In this document: positions 40,009 through 49,608 of the stretch, piece after piece
How the letters are laid out: the number at the start of each line of letters is the position of its first letter
Numbering within the stretch: position 1 is the stretch's first letter
The notes under the pieces: generated by a model
Told to the model about the DNA's origin: nothing
The model's database searches: none
What the model saw: the letters and a program-made list of their open reading frames with translations, nothing else
Position numbers and translations under genes: made by a program
Source of the DNA: Bryobacter aggregatus MPL3
Lineage (GTDB): Bacteria > Acidobacteriota > Terriglobia > Bryobacterales > Bryobacteraceae
Assembly (NCBI RefSeq): GCF_000702445.1
Contig: NZ_JNIF01000004.1
Location: forward strand, 124,001-188,000
Direction: 5' to 3'
DNA: 64,000 nt

Positions 40009-41244
40009 ATGGCCCGAAACGTGCACATATACAGACAGGACATCAACCTCGTGACACCCTCATATCGCATTCCACTGTCCCTTTCTATCGTGATTGCTCT
40101 TGTCTGTGGACAGCAGCAGCCGATGTGGGCGCAAGGGCCGCCTCAGTTTCCACCTCCCGGTCAGACGCTGACAGCCAAACAGTTGGACGATTTGGTTGCG
40201 CCGATTGCACTTTATCCGGACCCCCTTCTCAGCCAGATCCTGGTTGCCTCCACTTATCCTTTGGAACTGGTGGAAGCCTCCCAATGGCTGAAACAGAATC
40301 CAGGTCTGACTGGCACGGCCCTGACAGAGGCCGCACAGGCTCAGAACTGGGATCCGAGCGTGCAGGCGCTGGTCGTTTTCCCCGATCTGGTGCAGCGGCT
40401 GAACCAGGACGTCACCTGGACGACCAATTTGGGGAATGCATTTTTGAGCCAACAAAACGACGTCATGGACGCCGCGCAGCGCATGCGCTTTAAGGCCCAG
40501 CAAGCAGGTAAGTTGTCCTCCACGCCCCAACAAGTCGTGACTACCACAAGCGACGCAGGACAGCCGGTGATCGAGATCGAGCCGGCGGATCCGCAGACGC
40601 TTTACTTGCCTTACTATGATCCCGTCTCGATCTGGGGACCTCCTCTTTACTATCCCTATGCAAGTTGGTTCTATCCGCCTTTTGTCGGGGGCGCCTACTT
40701 TGGCTTCGGCCTTGGTATTCCTCTTGGCCTCTACTTTGGCGGCGGCTGGGGCGGCTGGGGGAACTGGGGTTGGCGGCCAGGCTGGGGTGGGCATCGCATC
40801 ATTGTGAACAATGGCTTTATTCACCGCTATAACTTCAACGCAGGTGGACGCAGCGGCTTAGTGGGACGAAGCGATTGGTCGCATAACCCCACGCATCGCC
40901 AGGGAGTTCCGTATTCCAACCCAGGACTGGCGAACCGCTTCGGAGGGGGTGTGCGCCAGAATCTCCAATCCCGCCCGCTTGTGGGACAGGGACAGGCGGG
41001 AGGACAGAACCGCATGGGCAGTCCATCGGGAGGCCAGCGTCTGGGAGATCGGCAGATGGCTCCTAGCGCTCCCAATGGGAACCGAAGCGCGTTTGGCGGT
41101 GTGCGGGACGGCGGAGCTGCCCGAGTGCAAAGTGATCACGGATTCTCTAGTCTCGGTCCCGCACGAAGCGGCGGCGGAGGTGGCTCCATGGGCCGCGGTG
41201 GTGGCGGGGGTGGAGGTAGAGGCGGTGGTGGTGGACGTCGCTAG
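40009..41244 (+). CDS. DUF3300-family secreted protein
   Basis: 411 residues from ATG 40009 (MARNVHIY), with a signal-like hydrophobic stretch (PLSLSIVIALVCG). The DUF3300 domain (about 60-230) is marked by LDDLVAPIALYPDPLLSQILVAS, YPLELVEASQWL and WDPSVQALVVFPDLVQRL. After that comes a tyrosine-rich region (PYYDPVSIWGPPLYYPYASW), then a glycine- and arginine-rich C-terminus (GGGGRGGGGGRR) of low complexity. It is 16 bp from DUF2950, and the DUF3300-DUF2950 pair is common in Gram-negative bacteria. Function unknown; probably envelope. Confidence 0.9.
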   Translation: MARNVHIYRQDINLVTPSYRIPLSLSIVIALVCGQQQPMWAQGPPQFPPPGQTLTAKQLDDLVAPIALYPDPLLSQILVASTYPLELVEASQWLKQNPGLTGTALTEAAQAQNWDPSVQALVVFPDLVQRLNQDVTWTTNLGNAFLSQQNDVMDAAQRMRFKAQQAGKLSSTPQQVVTTTSDAGQPVIEIEPADPQTLYLPYYDPVSIWGPPLYYPYASWFYPPFVGGAYFGFGLGIPLGLYFGGGWGGWGNWGWRPGWGGHRIIVNNGFIHRYNFNAGGRSGLVGRSDWSHNPTHRQGVPYSNPGLANRFGGGVRQNLQSRPLVGQGQAGGQNRMGSPSGGQRLGDRQMAPSAPNGNRSAFGGVRDGGAARVQSDHGFSSLGPARSGGGGGSMGRGGGGGGGRGGGGGRR

Positions 41245-41259
41245 GAGCGAGAGGGACTT

Positions 41260-42207
41260 ATGACGACAATCAATTTTAGTGGACTGAGACTTCGGCTGAC
41301 CTGGCTTCCCGTGGTCAGCTGCCTATTTGGAGCTTCTCTTCTTTTACCGGCTGCTCCCAGTGCAGCGCAACGGAGCTTTGCAACCCCGCAGGAGGTCATC
41401 CAGGCAACGATTGACGCCGCGGATCGAAATGATACGGCAGCTCTTCTCCAGCTTTTTGGGCCTGAGGGCAAGGACATTGTCCAGTCGGGCAATCCCGATG
41501 AAGATCGGGCGGCGCGCGCGGAATTTGTGCGGGCGGGCCGGGAGAAGGTCGAAATCATTGAAGATAAACTGACTCCCGATCAGGTCACGGTCGCTCTCGG
41601 TGAAGAGGAATGGCCGTTTCCGGTTCCAATCGTTCGCCGTGACGGGAAGTGGCAACTGGATTCGGTGGCTGGCCGGATTGAAGTTCTGGCTCGCCGGATT
41701 GGCCGGAACGAGTTAAATGCGATCGAGGCGTGCCGCGGTTATGCCGAAGCCCAACTGGCATACGCTTCGCGCGTCCGGGACGGGGAACCGATCCTGAAGT
41801 ATGCGCAGAACATCGTCAGCAGTCCCGGCCGGCATGACGGACTGTATTCGGATGGCGATTCCAGCGTCCCAGTTCCGTTGGCCTTTGCCAATGCGACGGT
41901 TTCGAGCTCCAATCCATCCAGAAAGTTAGTTCCCTATCACGGATACTACTTCCGGATTCTCAAGGCACAAGGTCCGGCGGCGCCCGGCGGCGCCTTCAAT
42001 TATGTGGTGAGCAAGAACATGATTGGTGGTTTTGCTCTTGTCGCCTGGCCTGCGGAGTATGGCGTCACTGGTATTCGAACGCTGGTGATCAATCAGGATG
42101 GGGTGGTCTTTGAGAAGGATCTCGGGGCTGCTGGGACGGCCTCTCAGGTGAGCCAGATGACGCGGTTTAATCCCGACAAAACCTGGCACCCGGTGGTCCT
42201 GGAATAG
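41260..42207 (+). CDS. DUF2950-family secreted protein
   Basis: 315 residues with a signal peptide (VVSCLFGASLLLPAAPSAA). The DUF2950 hallmark segments are visible: FATPQEVIQATIDAADRND, AALLQLFGPEGKDIV, WPFPVPIVRRDGKWQLDS, and later HGYYFRILKAQGPAAPGGAFNY. The C-terminal part GFALVAWPAEYGVTGIRTL is typical. It follows the DUF3300 gene at 16 bp, so the two are probably one transcript. Periplasmic; function unknown. Confidence 0.92.
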   Translation: MTTINFSGLRLRLTWLPVVSCLFGASLLLPAAPSAAQRSFATPQEVIQATIDAADRNDTAALLQLFGPEGKDIVQSGNPDEDRAARAEFVRAGREKVEIIEDKLTPDQVTVALGEEEWPFPVPIVRRDGKWQLDSVAGRIEVLARRIGRNELNAIEACRGYAEAQLAYASRVRDGEPILKYAQNIVSSPGRHDGLYSDGDSSVPVPLAFANATVSSSNPSRKLVPYHGYYFRILKAQGPAAPGGAFNYVVSKNMIGGFALVAWPAEYGVTGIRTLVINQDGVVFEKDLGAAGTASQVSQMTRFNPDKTWHPVVLE

Positions 42208-42258
42208 TCAGGCTAAAGAACTCTTGAAAATTACGAATCCAATTACAAAGGAAAAAGA

Positions 42259-42798
42259 ATGTCTGGTCAGAATTCAGTCGTAGCTGTTTATCCCTCACAT
42301 GAAGGGGCCGAACAAGGCGTCAAAGAACTGCAGCGCGCAGGCATTGATATGCGCAGCCTGTCCATTATTGGCAAAGATCCTCATACGGATGAAACGGTAG
42401 TTGGATACTACAACAATGGGGACCGGATGAAGCGCTGGGGCAAGGCCGGCGCTTTCTGGGGAGGCTTCTGGGGCCTCCTGTTTGGTTCTGCATTCTTTGC
42501 TGTTCCCGGGATCGGTCCTGTTCTGGTTGCCGGTCCCGTTGTCGCTTGGATTGTCGGGGCTCTTGAAAGTGCTGTGGTCGTGGGTGGCCTGAGTGCGATT
42601 GGAGCCGGACTGGTGGGCATGGGAATCCCGAAAGATAGCGTGATCCAGTACGAACTGGCGTTGAAGACTGATCACTATCTGCTGATTTTGCATGGGTCCG
42701 CCGCAGAAGTGGAAAAGGCGCGAGCCATTCTGGAACGCACTGGACCGGCTCAGGCGGCCGTGCATTCTTCTGACCCGGTTGCTGCTACCGCCCGCTAG
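42259..42798 (+). CDS. YflT-like stress protein with glycine-zipper membrane segment 2
   Basis: 179 residues, close paralogue of the product at 32913-33473. It shares an N-terminal VVAVYPSHEGAEQGVKELQ fold, the diagnostic GDRMKRWGKAGAFWGGFWGLL transition into the membrane region, and a VPGIGPVLVAGPVVAWIVGA helix. The tail differs, lacking the acidic end. It begins 51 bp after DUF2950. The family resembles YflT (general stress) at its N-terminus. Function unknown; pairing with DUF3300-DUF2950 suggests an envelope-stress role. Confidence 0.82.
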   Translation: MSGQNSVVAVYPSHEGAEQGVKELQRAGIDMRSLSIIGKDPHTDETVVGYYNNGDRMKRWGKAGAFWGGFWGLLFGSAFFAVPGIGPVLVAGPVVAWIVGALESAVVVGGLSAIGAGLVGMGIPKDSVIQYELALKTDHYLLILHGSAAEVEKARAILERTGPAQAAVHSSDPVAATAR

Positions 42799-42825
42799 CT
42801 GTTCTTGCCCGGGAGGGCAAATCCA

Positions 42826-43629
42826 ATGATGACAACGACGAGGAAGCTCAAAGGGCTGGTGGTCCGAGCAACCGACGGTGAGCTGGGAACGGTGGAAGAC
42901 TTCTATTTCGATGATGAAACCTGGGGCGTCCGTTATCTGACGCTCGAGACCGGTGGTTGGTTGGGTGGACGGCAAGTACTCATCTCCCCCATTGCCGTCC
43001 TTCAGACCGACTGGTCCGCCCGGCGTATTGATGTGAAACTCACCAGACGGCAGATCGAGAACAGCCCCAGCATCGACAAACACAAGCCAGTCTCCCGGCA
43101 ACACGAAGCGCAGTACATGACCTATTACGGATATCCATACTATTGGGATGGTCCGTATCTGTGGGGAGCGGCTTATTACCCCACCGGTCTGATGATGGAC
43201 CCGATGGCCCACTCCCAGCAGACCCTGGAGGACCGCGCCGGAAGAGAACCAGGCGACTCCCATCTCCGCAGTACGGATGAGGTGACGGGTTATCACATCC
43301 ATGCGAACGATGGCGAGATTGGCCACGTGGATCAGTTTGTGATTGACGATGAGGTTTGGGCGATTCGTTATCTGGAAGTCGCCACGAGAAATTGGTGGCC
43401 GGGTAAGAAAGTTCTTCTCTCCCCGTCCTGGGTGGAGCGGGTCAGTTGGCCGGCTTCGAGTGTCTTTGTGGCCCTCTCACGGAAAGCGATTCAGACTTGT
43501 CCCGAATATTTCGAGGGTATGGAGATCACGCGAGAGTACGAGAAGAACATCTATTGCCACTATGGCCGGCCTCCGTACTGGTTGAACGAATCGGAGAACA
43601 GGCCCAGCGTTTCATCGCCCACTCGATGA
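42826..43629 (+). CDS. Double PRC-barrel domain protein
   Basis: 267 residues with two PRC-barrel repeats at about 5-75 and 147-225. The first carries LVVRATDGELGTVEDFYFDDETWGVRYL and the second IHANDGEIGHVDQFVIDDEVWAIRYL. The linker is rich in tyrosine and tryptophan (YYGYPYYWDGPYLWGAAYY). PRC barrels bind RNA-processing or photosynthetic proteins in other systems; in soil bacteria they are often next to stress genes as here. ATG 42826 has GGGAGGG upstream. It is the last island gene and converges on the oxidase operon. Confidence 0.88.
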   Translation: MMTTTRKLKGLVVRATDGELGTVEDFYFDDETWGVRYLTLETGGWLGGRQVLISPIAVLQTDWSARRIDVKLTRRQIENSPSIDKHKPVSRQHEAQYMTYYGYPYYWDGPYLWGAAYYPTGLMMDPMAHSQQTLEDRAGREPGDSHLRSTDEVTGYHIHANDGEIGHVDQFVIDDEVWAIRYLEVATRNWWPGKKVLLSPSWVERVSWPASSVFVALSRKAIQTCPEYFEGMEITREYEKNIYCHYGRPPYWLNESENRPSVSSPTR

Positions 43630-43636
43630 AGGATGG

Positions 43637-43939
43637 CTACAACCACTTCGGCAGCGGCAGCCAGCCGCGGCTCAGGTAATCGCTCAGCAGGAACACCAGC
43701 AGGATCGCGATCCAAAATAATCCTGCTCCGATGAACAGTCGCGTCATCGAACTGGAGCGGCGGACGTCCATAAAGAACCAAAGCACCAAGGCTGCCTTAG
43801 CCACCGCGATCGACATGGCGCAGATGAAGTTGAACTCGCCCATGTCGAATTTCGAAATGCCCACGGTCAGGACAGTCAAGGCGATCAGTGATCCGAACAC
43901 TGTCGCATAGGTCTTAACGGGAACTACTTGGTGCGTCAT
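43637..43939 (-). CDS. ctaF: Cytochrome c oxidase subunit IV (caa3 type)
   Basis: 100-residue membrane subunit with three hydrophobic helices (YATVFGSLIALTVLTVG, ICAMSIAVAKAALVLWFFMDV, FIGAGLFWIAILLVFLLSDY). The VAKAALVLWFFMDVR pattern is typical of the Cox4_pro/CtaF subunit. It overlaps subunit III by 4 bp. Last gene of the minus-strand respiratory operon; the 8-bp gap to the convergent PRC gene holds no terminator. Confidence 0.85.
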   Translation of the reverse strand: MTHQVVPVKTYATVFGSLIALTVLTVGISKFDMGEFNFICAMSIAVAKAALVLWFFMDVRRSSSMTRLFIGAGLFWIAILLVFLLSDYLSRGWLPLPKWL

Positions 43940-44601
43940 AAGTGATGTCCGATCAGATAGAGCAGTGGGAATAGGAAAATCCAGACGATATCGACGAAAT
44001 GCCAGTACAGGCCGACGATCTCAACTGGTGTGTACCACGCAGCGCTGAAGCGATTGCGGTGTGCCTTTACGATCAGCACGGTCAGCAGCCCGGCCCCGAC
44101 AATCATGTGGATCGCGTGCATACCCGTCATGGCGAAGTAGAGGAAAAACAGAATCTGGGCCTGATGGATAAAACGCGGATCGGCGTACTCAAACGATGGT
44201 CCGGGGACATGGTGATCCACCCACTTTTCGTGGTATTCGAAATACTTCAGTGACAAAAAGATGAGGCCCAGGATCAGGGTCAACGTCAGATAGCGGACGA
44301 TTGCCGGATTCCGGCCCAGTTGCGCGGCACGCACCGCCAACACCATCGTGAGACTGCTGCAGATCAGCACTCCTGTATTGATGGCGCCGATGGTGACGTT
44401 CATGTAGGCGCTGGTGGAGGCAAAGGCTTCCGGGTACAGATTCCGATAGATCGTATAGCTGGCGAACATTCCGCCAAAGAACATGATCTCGGTGACCAGA
44501 AAGACCCACATCCCGAGCGTCGAGGCTTCTAGCTGCTGGGCACTGTCGTCGAAATGATGTTGCAATCCGGGCGGATGGAGAACGATTTCGCTGTCAGCCA
44601 C
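43936..44601 (-). CDS. ctaE: Cytochrome c oxidase subunit III
   Basis: 221 residues, seven helices. [18 protein letters not shown] near residue 30 and a later [16 protein letters not shown] plus [21 protein letters not shown] are subunit III hallmarks. It stabilises the oxidase core. It overlaps subunit I by 8 bp. Length is on the short side, as usual for the seven-helix form. Confidence 0.93.
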   Translation of the reverse strand: MADSEIVLHPPGLQHHFDDSAQQLEASTLGMWVFLVTEIMFFGGMFASYTIYRNLYPEAFASTSAYMNVTIGAINTGVLICSSLTMVLAVRAAQLGRNPAIVRYLTLTLILGLIFLSLKYFEYHEKWVDHHVPGPSFEYADPRFIHQAQILFFLYFAMTGMHAIHMIVGAGLLTVLIVKAHRNRFSAAWYTPVEIVGLYWHFVDIVWIFLFPLLYLIGHHL

Positions 44602-46234
44602 GATGCACCTCCTCCGGAATGGCGGAATAGTTGTAAGCCGGCTCGGTCACGATCGGTGGATCGTCGAAATTGAAGGTCGGCGGAGGTGTAGGAGCTTGCT
44701 CCCATTCGAGTCCCTTGGCCTTCCACGGATTCTGTGGAGAGAGGGGGCCCTTCCGCCACGCCCAAGTGAGGTAGATCATCGGAATCAGATAGCCCACCCC
44801 GAGAATCGACGCCCCGGCCGTAGATAAGACATTCAAGGCGTGGAACTCATCGGGATAAGTGGCGTAGCGCCGCGGCATGCCAAGATAGCCGAGCAGAAAC
44901 TGGGGGAAGAAGGTGAGATTGAAGCCGACAAAGATGATCAGCGCCGCAAACTTGGCCCATCCCTCGGGATAAAGCCGGCCGGTGATCTTGGGGAACCAGA
45001 AATGAAGGCCGCCCATATAAGCCATCACCATTCCGCCCACCATCACGTAGTGGAAGTGCGCGATGACAAAGTAAGTATCGGTGACATGGACATCGATCGC
45101 CATCGTCGCCAGAAAGAGTCCGGTCAGTCCACCGATCGTGAAGAGTCCGATGAACCCAAACGCGTAGAGCATCGGTGTCTCCCATGAAATCGAACCCCGG
45201 AACATCGTCGCCGTCCAGTTGAATACCTTGATCGCCGAAGGCACCGCAACCGCCATGCTCATAAAGGAGAAGACCATGCTCGCGTACATCGACTGCCCGG
45301 CGACAAACAGATGGTGGCCCCAAACCACGAAGCTCAGCACCGCGATTCCCAGGCTGGAGAATGCGACAAAGCCATACCCGAAGACTGATTTCCGTGAGTA
45401 GCAGGAGACCAGCTCGCTGATGACCGCCATCCCGGGCAGGATCATGATGTAGACTGCCGGATGCGAATAGAACCAGAAGAGATGCTGGAACAGAATCGGA
45501 TCTCCGCCCAGTTTCGGATCGAAGATCCCCGTATGGAGAATCCTTTCGAGGCCAAGCAGCACCAGCGTGATGGCGATCACTGGGGTGCCCAGCACCTGGA
45601 TGATGCTGGTGGCATAGTGGCCCCAGACAAAGAGCGGAAGCCGTGACCATGTCATTCCCGGACATCGCATCGTGTGGATCGTGACGATGAAGTTGAGTCC
45701 TGTGAGGATCGATGAGAACCCGGAGATAAACACTCCCACCGCGGCCAGGATGACGTGAGTGTTGGAGTAAGTGGTGCTGAATGGTGCATAGAAGGTCCAG
45801 CCTGTATCGACGCCCCCCTGCAGTACGGCCGTCATCGTGAAGATGCCGCCCACAATGTAGATGTACCAGCTCAACAGATTGATCCGTGGAAAGGCGAGAT
45901 CCCGCGAGCCGATCATCAGCGGGATCAGGAAATTACCGAGCGTTGCGGGAATCGAAGGGACCAGGAAAAAGAAGACCATGACAATCCCATGCATGGTGAA
46001 CAGCTTGTTGTACGTATCGTTGTCGACCAGCCCTTCGGGAAACAGCAAATTGATTCGCATCGCGACGGCAAAGGCTCCGCCGACAAAGAAGAACGCGGTG
46101 ATCGAAAACAGGTAGAGCAGGGCGATGCGTTTGTGGTCGGTTGTGAAGAGCCAGGATCTCCATCCATAGTCCACGTTGAGGTAGTTGATCTTCTGTTCGA
46201 TGTGAGGCGGCGGTGGCTGGAGTATCGTGCTCAT
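44594..46234 (-). CDS. ctaD: Cytochrome c oxidase subunit I (A2-type, caa3)
   Basis: 546 residues, twelve helices. Heme and copper ligands: H82 (TMHGIVM), H258 (CuB), H307-H308 (WGHHLF), H393 and H395 (AHFHYVMVG). The region around CuB reads YSHPAVY (256-262): the proton-channel Glu of A1 oxidases (HPEVY) is Ala, with Tyr-Ser ahead of the histidine, the signature of A2-type enzymes such as Rhodothermus caa3. Y262 is the cross-linked tyrosine position. Start ATG 46234 has AAGGAA 8 nt upstream. Reduces oxygen and pumps protons in the inner membrane. Confidence 0.96.
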   Translation of the reverse strand: MSTILQPPPPHIEQKINYLNVDYGWRSWLFTTDHKRIALLYLFSITAFFFVGGAFAVAMRINLLFPEGLVDNDTYNKLFTMHGIVMVFFFLVPSIPATLGNFLIPLMIGSRDLAFPRINLLSWYIYIVGGIFTMTAVLQGGVDTGWTFYAPFSTTYSNTHVILAAVGVFISGFSSILTGLNFIVTIHTMRCPGMTWSRLPLFVWGHYATSIIQVLGTPVIAITLVLLGLERILHTGIFDPKLGGDPILFQHLFWFYSHPAVYIMILPGMAVISELVSCYSRKSVFGYGFVAFSSLGIAVLSFVVWGHHLFVAGQSMYASMVFSFMSMAVAVPSAIKVFNWTATMFRGSISWETPMLYAFGFIGLFTIGGLTGLFLATMAIDVHVTDTYFVIAHFHYVMVGGMVMAYMGGLHFWFPKITGRLYPEGWAKFAALIIFVGFNLTFFPQFLLGYLGMPRRYATYPDEFHALNVLSTAGASILGVGYLIPMIYLTWAWRKGPLSPQNPWKAKGLEWEQAPTPPPTFNFDDPPIVTEPAYNYSAIPEEVHRG

Positions 46235-46244
46235 GAGAAATTCC

Positions 46245-47234
46245 TTATTTCCGTCCTGGCAGGGGAGCGCTCTTCGGGGAGGATGCGGGTTCAGCCGCAA
46301 CTGGCATGGACAGGCTCTTGAGATAAACCATCAGCTGCATCAGCTCTTCTTCGGGGATCTGCCCTTGGAAGACCGGCATCACATCTCGTGGATAGCCCTT
46401 GACGATCGTCGCGTTCGGGTTCAGAATCGATTCGCGCAGATAAGCCTCATCTGCTGTCACGGTCTGTCCACCTTCGAGCAAAACCCGGCGTCCGAAGACA
46501 TTATGCAGAGAGGGGCAGCGGCCTTGGGTATCGTTCGCATGGCAACTGGCGCAGCCGTATTGCTGAAAGAGCTTCTCCCCTTGCACTGCCATCGACTCGC
46601 CGTCATGGCCTCCAGCTAGCCACTTCTGATAGTCCGCCGGTTCGAGGGCGGTCACCCAGCCAATCATCCGTGAATGATTGGTGCCGCAATACTCTGCGCA
46701 GAAGATGTGATAGCGGCCTGACTTTGTCGCTTCAAACCAGAAGGTCTGGTAGCTGCCGGGGACAACGTCCTTCTTGAGTCGAAAGGCTGGGATAAAGAAG
46801 CTGTGGATAACATCCTCGCTGGCGAGTGTGAGCTTCACCGCCTGGCCGACGGGCACATGCAGCTCATTGATCTCACTCTTGCCCTGTGGATGCTGGATCT
46901 TCCACATCCACTGTTTGCCCACGACATAGAGATCGAGCGTGTTCTTGCTGGGTGGCACATAGTTCCGGAAGTACAGCTCGGTGCCCCAGGCGAACATGAC
47001 CATCATGACCAGGAAGGGAATCACGCTCCAGGTGATCTCGAGTGGAAGCGAACCGTGAATGGCTTTAGGCCTCTCATCGTCCGACTTGCGGTGGTAACGA
47101 AAAGCACAGAAGAAGACGCAACCGAAAATGACCGCGGTCATGCCGATTCCAACCACCAGCAGGAAGAGGTACAAGGCATCGACCTCACCGGCGACGGTGG
47201 ATGCGCGCTCAGGGAATATGGAAAAGACGTTCAT
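46245..47234 (-). CDS. ctaC: Cytochrome c oxidase subunit II with fused cytochrome c (caa3)
   Basis: 329 residues. Two N-terminal transmembrane helices are followed by a cupredoxin domain with the CuA site: H144 and C179-A-E-Y-C183-G-T-N-H187 with M190. A C-terminal class I cytochrome c domain has the heme motif CASCH at 228-232 and a likely Met ligand in VMPVFQG. Electrons pass from the act complex or soluble cytochrome c through this heme to CuA. It lies 10 bp from subunit I and is contiguous with the SCO gene. No lipobox was seen. Confidence 0.95.
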   Translation of the reverse strand: MNVFSIFPERASTVAGEVDALYLFLLVVGIGMTAVIFGCVFFCAFRYHRKSDDERPKAIHGSLPLEITWSVIPFLVMMVMFAWGTELYFRNYVPPSKNTLDLYVVGKQWMWKIQHPQGKSEINELHVPVGQAVKLTLASEDVIHSFFIPAFRLKKDVVPGSYQTFWFEATKSGRYHIFCAEYCGTNHSRMIGWVTALEPADYQKWLAGGHDGESMAVQGEKLFQQYGCASCHANDTQGRCPSLHNVFGRRVLLEGGQTVTADEAYLRESILNPNATIVKGYPRDVMPVFQGQIPEEELMQLMVYLKSLSMPVAAEPASSPKSAPLPGRK

Positions 47235-48035
47235 TTATGTCATTCCTTGTTGCCGGAGATCGCGGCGCCAGAGGCTGATGAAGATGAAGGTGCTGAGTGC
47301 GCCGAGTGTGAAGAGTCCCCCGATGCGCAGCACATTCATCACGACAAGCCCATACCTCCCATTCGCCGGATTGTAGTGATAGCAGAACAGCAGCACCTGA
47401 TCGATCGGAGAGCCAATCCGCCGTCCGGCGGCTTCAATCAGGCCCAGACGGAGATCGCGCACTGGGTACTCGATTCCATAGAAGTATTTGGCGACGCGTC
47501 CATCTGGTGTCAGCACCAGGATGGCGCTGCTGTGGGCATACTGATTGGTCAGGTTGTCATAGGCATAATGGAATCCGACGGTGTCCGCCAGGACCTTCGT
47601 CGAACGCTCCGCGCCTGTCAGAAAGTGCCAGCCCTGCTCTGCGCCCGGCCGGTCATAGCCTCTCAGATAGCTCGCCTTTTTCGCGACTGCCATCTGCGCT
47701 GTTTCGCGAGGGTCAAAGCTCAACGTGACGATCTCAAAGTCCTGGCCCGCCTGGAGCGACAATGTCTTCACGCTGCGGAGCAGCCCGTTGAGCACCATGT
47801 TGCAAAGGGAAGGGCACTGGTAGTAAACCAGCGCCAGGATGATCGGCTTGCCGGTATATTGGCGTATCGTCACGCGCTGGCCTGTTTCGTCACTGAAGGG
47901 GAGATCCAGCGGAACTTGAGCGCCCATCTTCTGCTCAATGCCCACGCTACTGAGAATGGCGGGCCGCCATGCGGTCTGCACCTGTCCCAGCAGGCTGAGG
48001 TTCCAGACTAAGAACAGGAGCCGGGCGGAGTTCAT
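47235..48035 (-). CDS. SCO1/SenC-family copper chaperone
   Basis: 266 residues with a signal anchor (LLFLVWNLSLLGQVQTA). The thioredoxin-like domain carries the copper ligands C74 and C78 (CPSLC) and H168 (YAHSSAI), as needed for CuA assembly in subunit II. Unusually, a transmembrane helix (IGGLFTLGALSTFIFISLW) is present at the C-terminus, after the domain; this long form is common in act-linked operons. It overlaps the upstream 128-residue gene by 4 bp. Its position directly before ctaC supports a role in CuA loading. Confidence 0.92.
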   Translation of the reverse strand: MNSARLLFLVWNLSLLGQVQTAWRPAILSSVGIEQKMGAQVPLDLPFSDETGQRVTIRQYTGKPIILALVYYQCPSLCNMVLNGLLRSVKTLSLQAGQDFEIVTLSFDPRETAQMAVAKKASYLRGYDRPGAEQGWHFLTGAERSTKVLADTVGFHYAYDNLTNQYAHSSAILVLTPDGRVAKYFYGIEYPVRDLRLGLIEAAGRRIGSPIDQVLLFCYHYNPANGRYGLVVMNVLRIGGLFTLGALSTFIFISLWRRDLRQQGMT

Positions 48036-48418
48036 TTGCTGCCTTCCTTCCGCACAGGAAAGCCGCGTTCCATCTGCAATTGCATTGCTCGTTCAATCGG
48101 GATTCGAACCAGGCCCGCTTTCTTGTCGGTCCAGCCATAGGTGGACAGCAGGAGATCTTCTTGCGTGCGCAGTTCCTGCAGCTCTATGGCCGGATGATCC
48201 TCAAGGCGGGGCGAGGGTGGGGGTTGCCGCATCTCGGTGTCGGCCATGCCGGCAACATTCTCCGCGCGGGTCTTCTGGCCGGCCAGATAGTGGAAGATTG
48301 CGAGGACAATCAGCCCGGCTACAATAATGCCAACTGCCAGACCCAATCCGGCATAGAGAGTCCCGCGGATACTGGCATCCTGAACTTCGTGTCCGATCGT
48401 TCTTTGTTCCGCTTCCAT
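48032..48418 (-). CDS. Conserved one-helix membrane protein of the act-cta operon
   Basis: 128 residues from ATG 48418 (AGGA 5 nt upstream; the frame is open further back but not conserved). One transmembrane helix (LGLAVGIIVAGLIVLAIFHYL) is followed by a tail containing LRTQEDLLLSTYGWTDKKAGLVRIPIERAM. I recall this YGW-x-D-x-K-A-G-x-V-R-I-P-I-x-R-A-M tail as recurrent beside ActA-F/caa3 genes. Its place between actF and SCO suggests an accessory or assembly factor. Function unestablished. Confidence 0.75.
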   Translation of the reverse strand: MEAEQRTIGHEVQDASIRGTLYAGLGLAVGIIVAGLIVLAIFHYLAGQKTRAENVAGMADTEMRQPPPSPRLEDHPAIELQELRTQEDLLLSTYGWTDKKAGLVRIPIERAMQLQMERGFPVRKEGSK

Positions 48419-48429
48419 ATTCCTGACCT

Positions 48430-49608
48430 TCAAAACGCCACGGTTTCTCTGGGAGATCCTTCCAGGCGCGAGTCCCGTAAGGGAAGGATGGGCCGCAATT
48501 GCAGTTGCCAGCAGAACCCCGCCAGCCACAGCCCACCAACCGCGATGAGGGTTACGGCGTCCAGCCAATGGAGGTTGAGGGTCCGGTTGTAGAATGCCGG
48601 CTCAATCACCCAGTACACGTCAATCACCCGCACGGCGATCATCAGCACACAAACTTTCAACAAGCGTTCTGCATCACGTTTGACTCCTCGCAGGAGTAGC
48701 AGCAAAAACGGGACGGAGAAATGAAAAATCACCAAACTAAGCGCGACCCAAGTCCATCCTCCATTGAGGCGATGCAGATACCAGGGGGTCTCCTCGGGAA
48801 GATTGCCGGACCAGATGATGAGGAATTGCGAGAAGGAGAGATACGCCCACAAAACCATGAATGCGAACATCAGATTGCCCAGGTCGTGGAGGTGTTGCTT
48901 GGTGACATGCTCGCGCAACGGAGGCCGCCCGGCGAGAATGATCACCAGCGCGATCAGGAAGGCAAACGATTCGAGGACCTGGCCAACGAGGAACATCGCT
49001 CCATAGACCGTGGAGAACCAATGTGGCTCTAGCGACATGACCCAGTCCACAAAGGCGAAGGTGGTGACAAAGGTGAAAACAATCAGACCGGGCGCACTCC
49101 ATGAGCGCATCTTTCCGATTAGTTTTTCGTCTCCTGTGCGGTCCTGTTCGCCGGACCAGCGGCTCAATAGGTAGGCATACAATGCCCAGATCACGAAATA
49201 GAAGATTGCGCGCCCAATGACTGCGGGAATGTTCAAGTAAGCGGCCTTCAAGTAAATCAAGGGATCGTGAGCCGCCTCTGGCCTTGCCCACGGGTAGAGC
49301 AACGGAAGATTCACTAGTATGGGCAAGAGCAGCACGAACATATAAGGCAAAGTGCGCGCGCCCGCCTCGCACATGCGGCGGATCAACATGCCCCACTTTC
49401 CGCCCACGGTATGGTGCAGGAGAAGAATCGCCAGGCAGCCCAGCCCCATGCCAAGCCAGTAAAGGTATCCGAATAAGTAGGAACGCAAGAACTGCACGGG
49501 ATCGAGAAAATACCCAACAATGGCGAGCAGCATCGCAACGGCGCCCACTACGAGCGACATCCGCTGCCAACGGTGGATCTGGATGCGCAGGGGATCGGTC
49601 GGGTTCAT
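48430..49608 (-). CDS. actF: Alternative Complex III subunit ActF
   Basis: 392 residues, ten hydrophobic helices. Characteristic segments are FGYLYWLGMGLGCLAILLLHH, RAIFYFVIWALYAYLL, DWVMSLEPHWFSTVYG and LWAYLSFSQFLIIWSGNLPEE. ActF and ActC are NrfD-like membrane subunits thought to bind quinol and translocate protons. It overlaps actE by 4 bp. The C-terminal ~30 residues (PILPLRDSRLEGSPRE) are a soluble tail. Confidence 0.92.
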   Translation of the reverse strand: MNPTDPLRIQIHRWQRMSLVVGAVAMLLAIVGYFLDPVQFLRSYLFGYLYWLGMGLGCLAILLLHHTVGGKWGMLIRRMCEAGARTLPYMFVLLLPILVNLPLLYPWARPEAAHDPLIYLKAAYLNIPAVIGRAIFYFVIWALYAYLLSRWSGEQDRTGDEKLIGKMRSWSAPGLIVFTFVTTFAFVDWVMSLEPHWFSTVYGAMFLVGQVLESFAFLIALVIILAGRPPLREHVTKQHLHDLGNLMFAFMVLWAYLSFSQFLIIWSGNLPEETPWYLHRLNGGWTWVALSLVIFHFSVPFLLLLLRGVKRDAERLLKVCVLMIAVRVIDVYWVIEPAFYNRTLNLHWLDAVTLIAVGGLWLAGFCWQLQLRPILPLRDSRLEGSPRETVAF

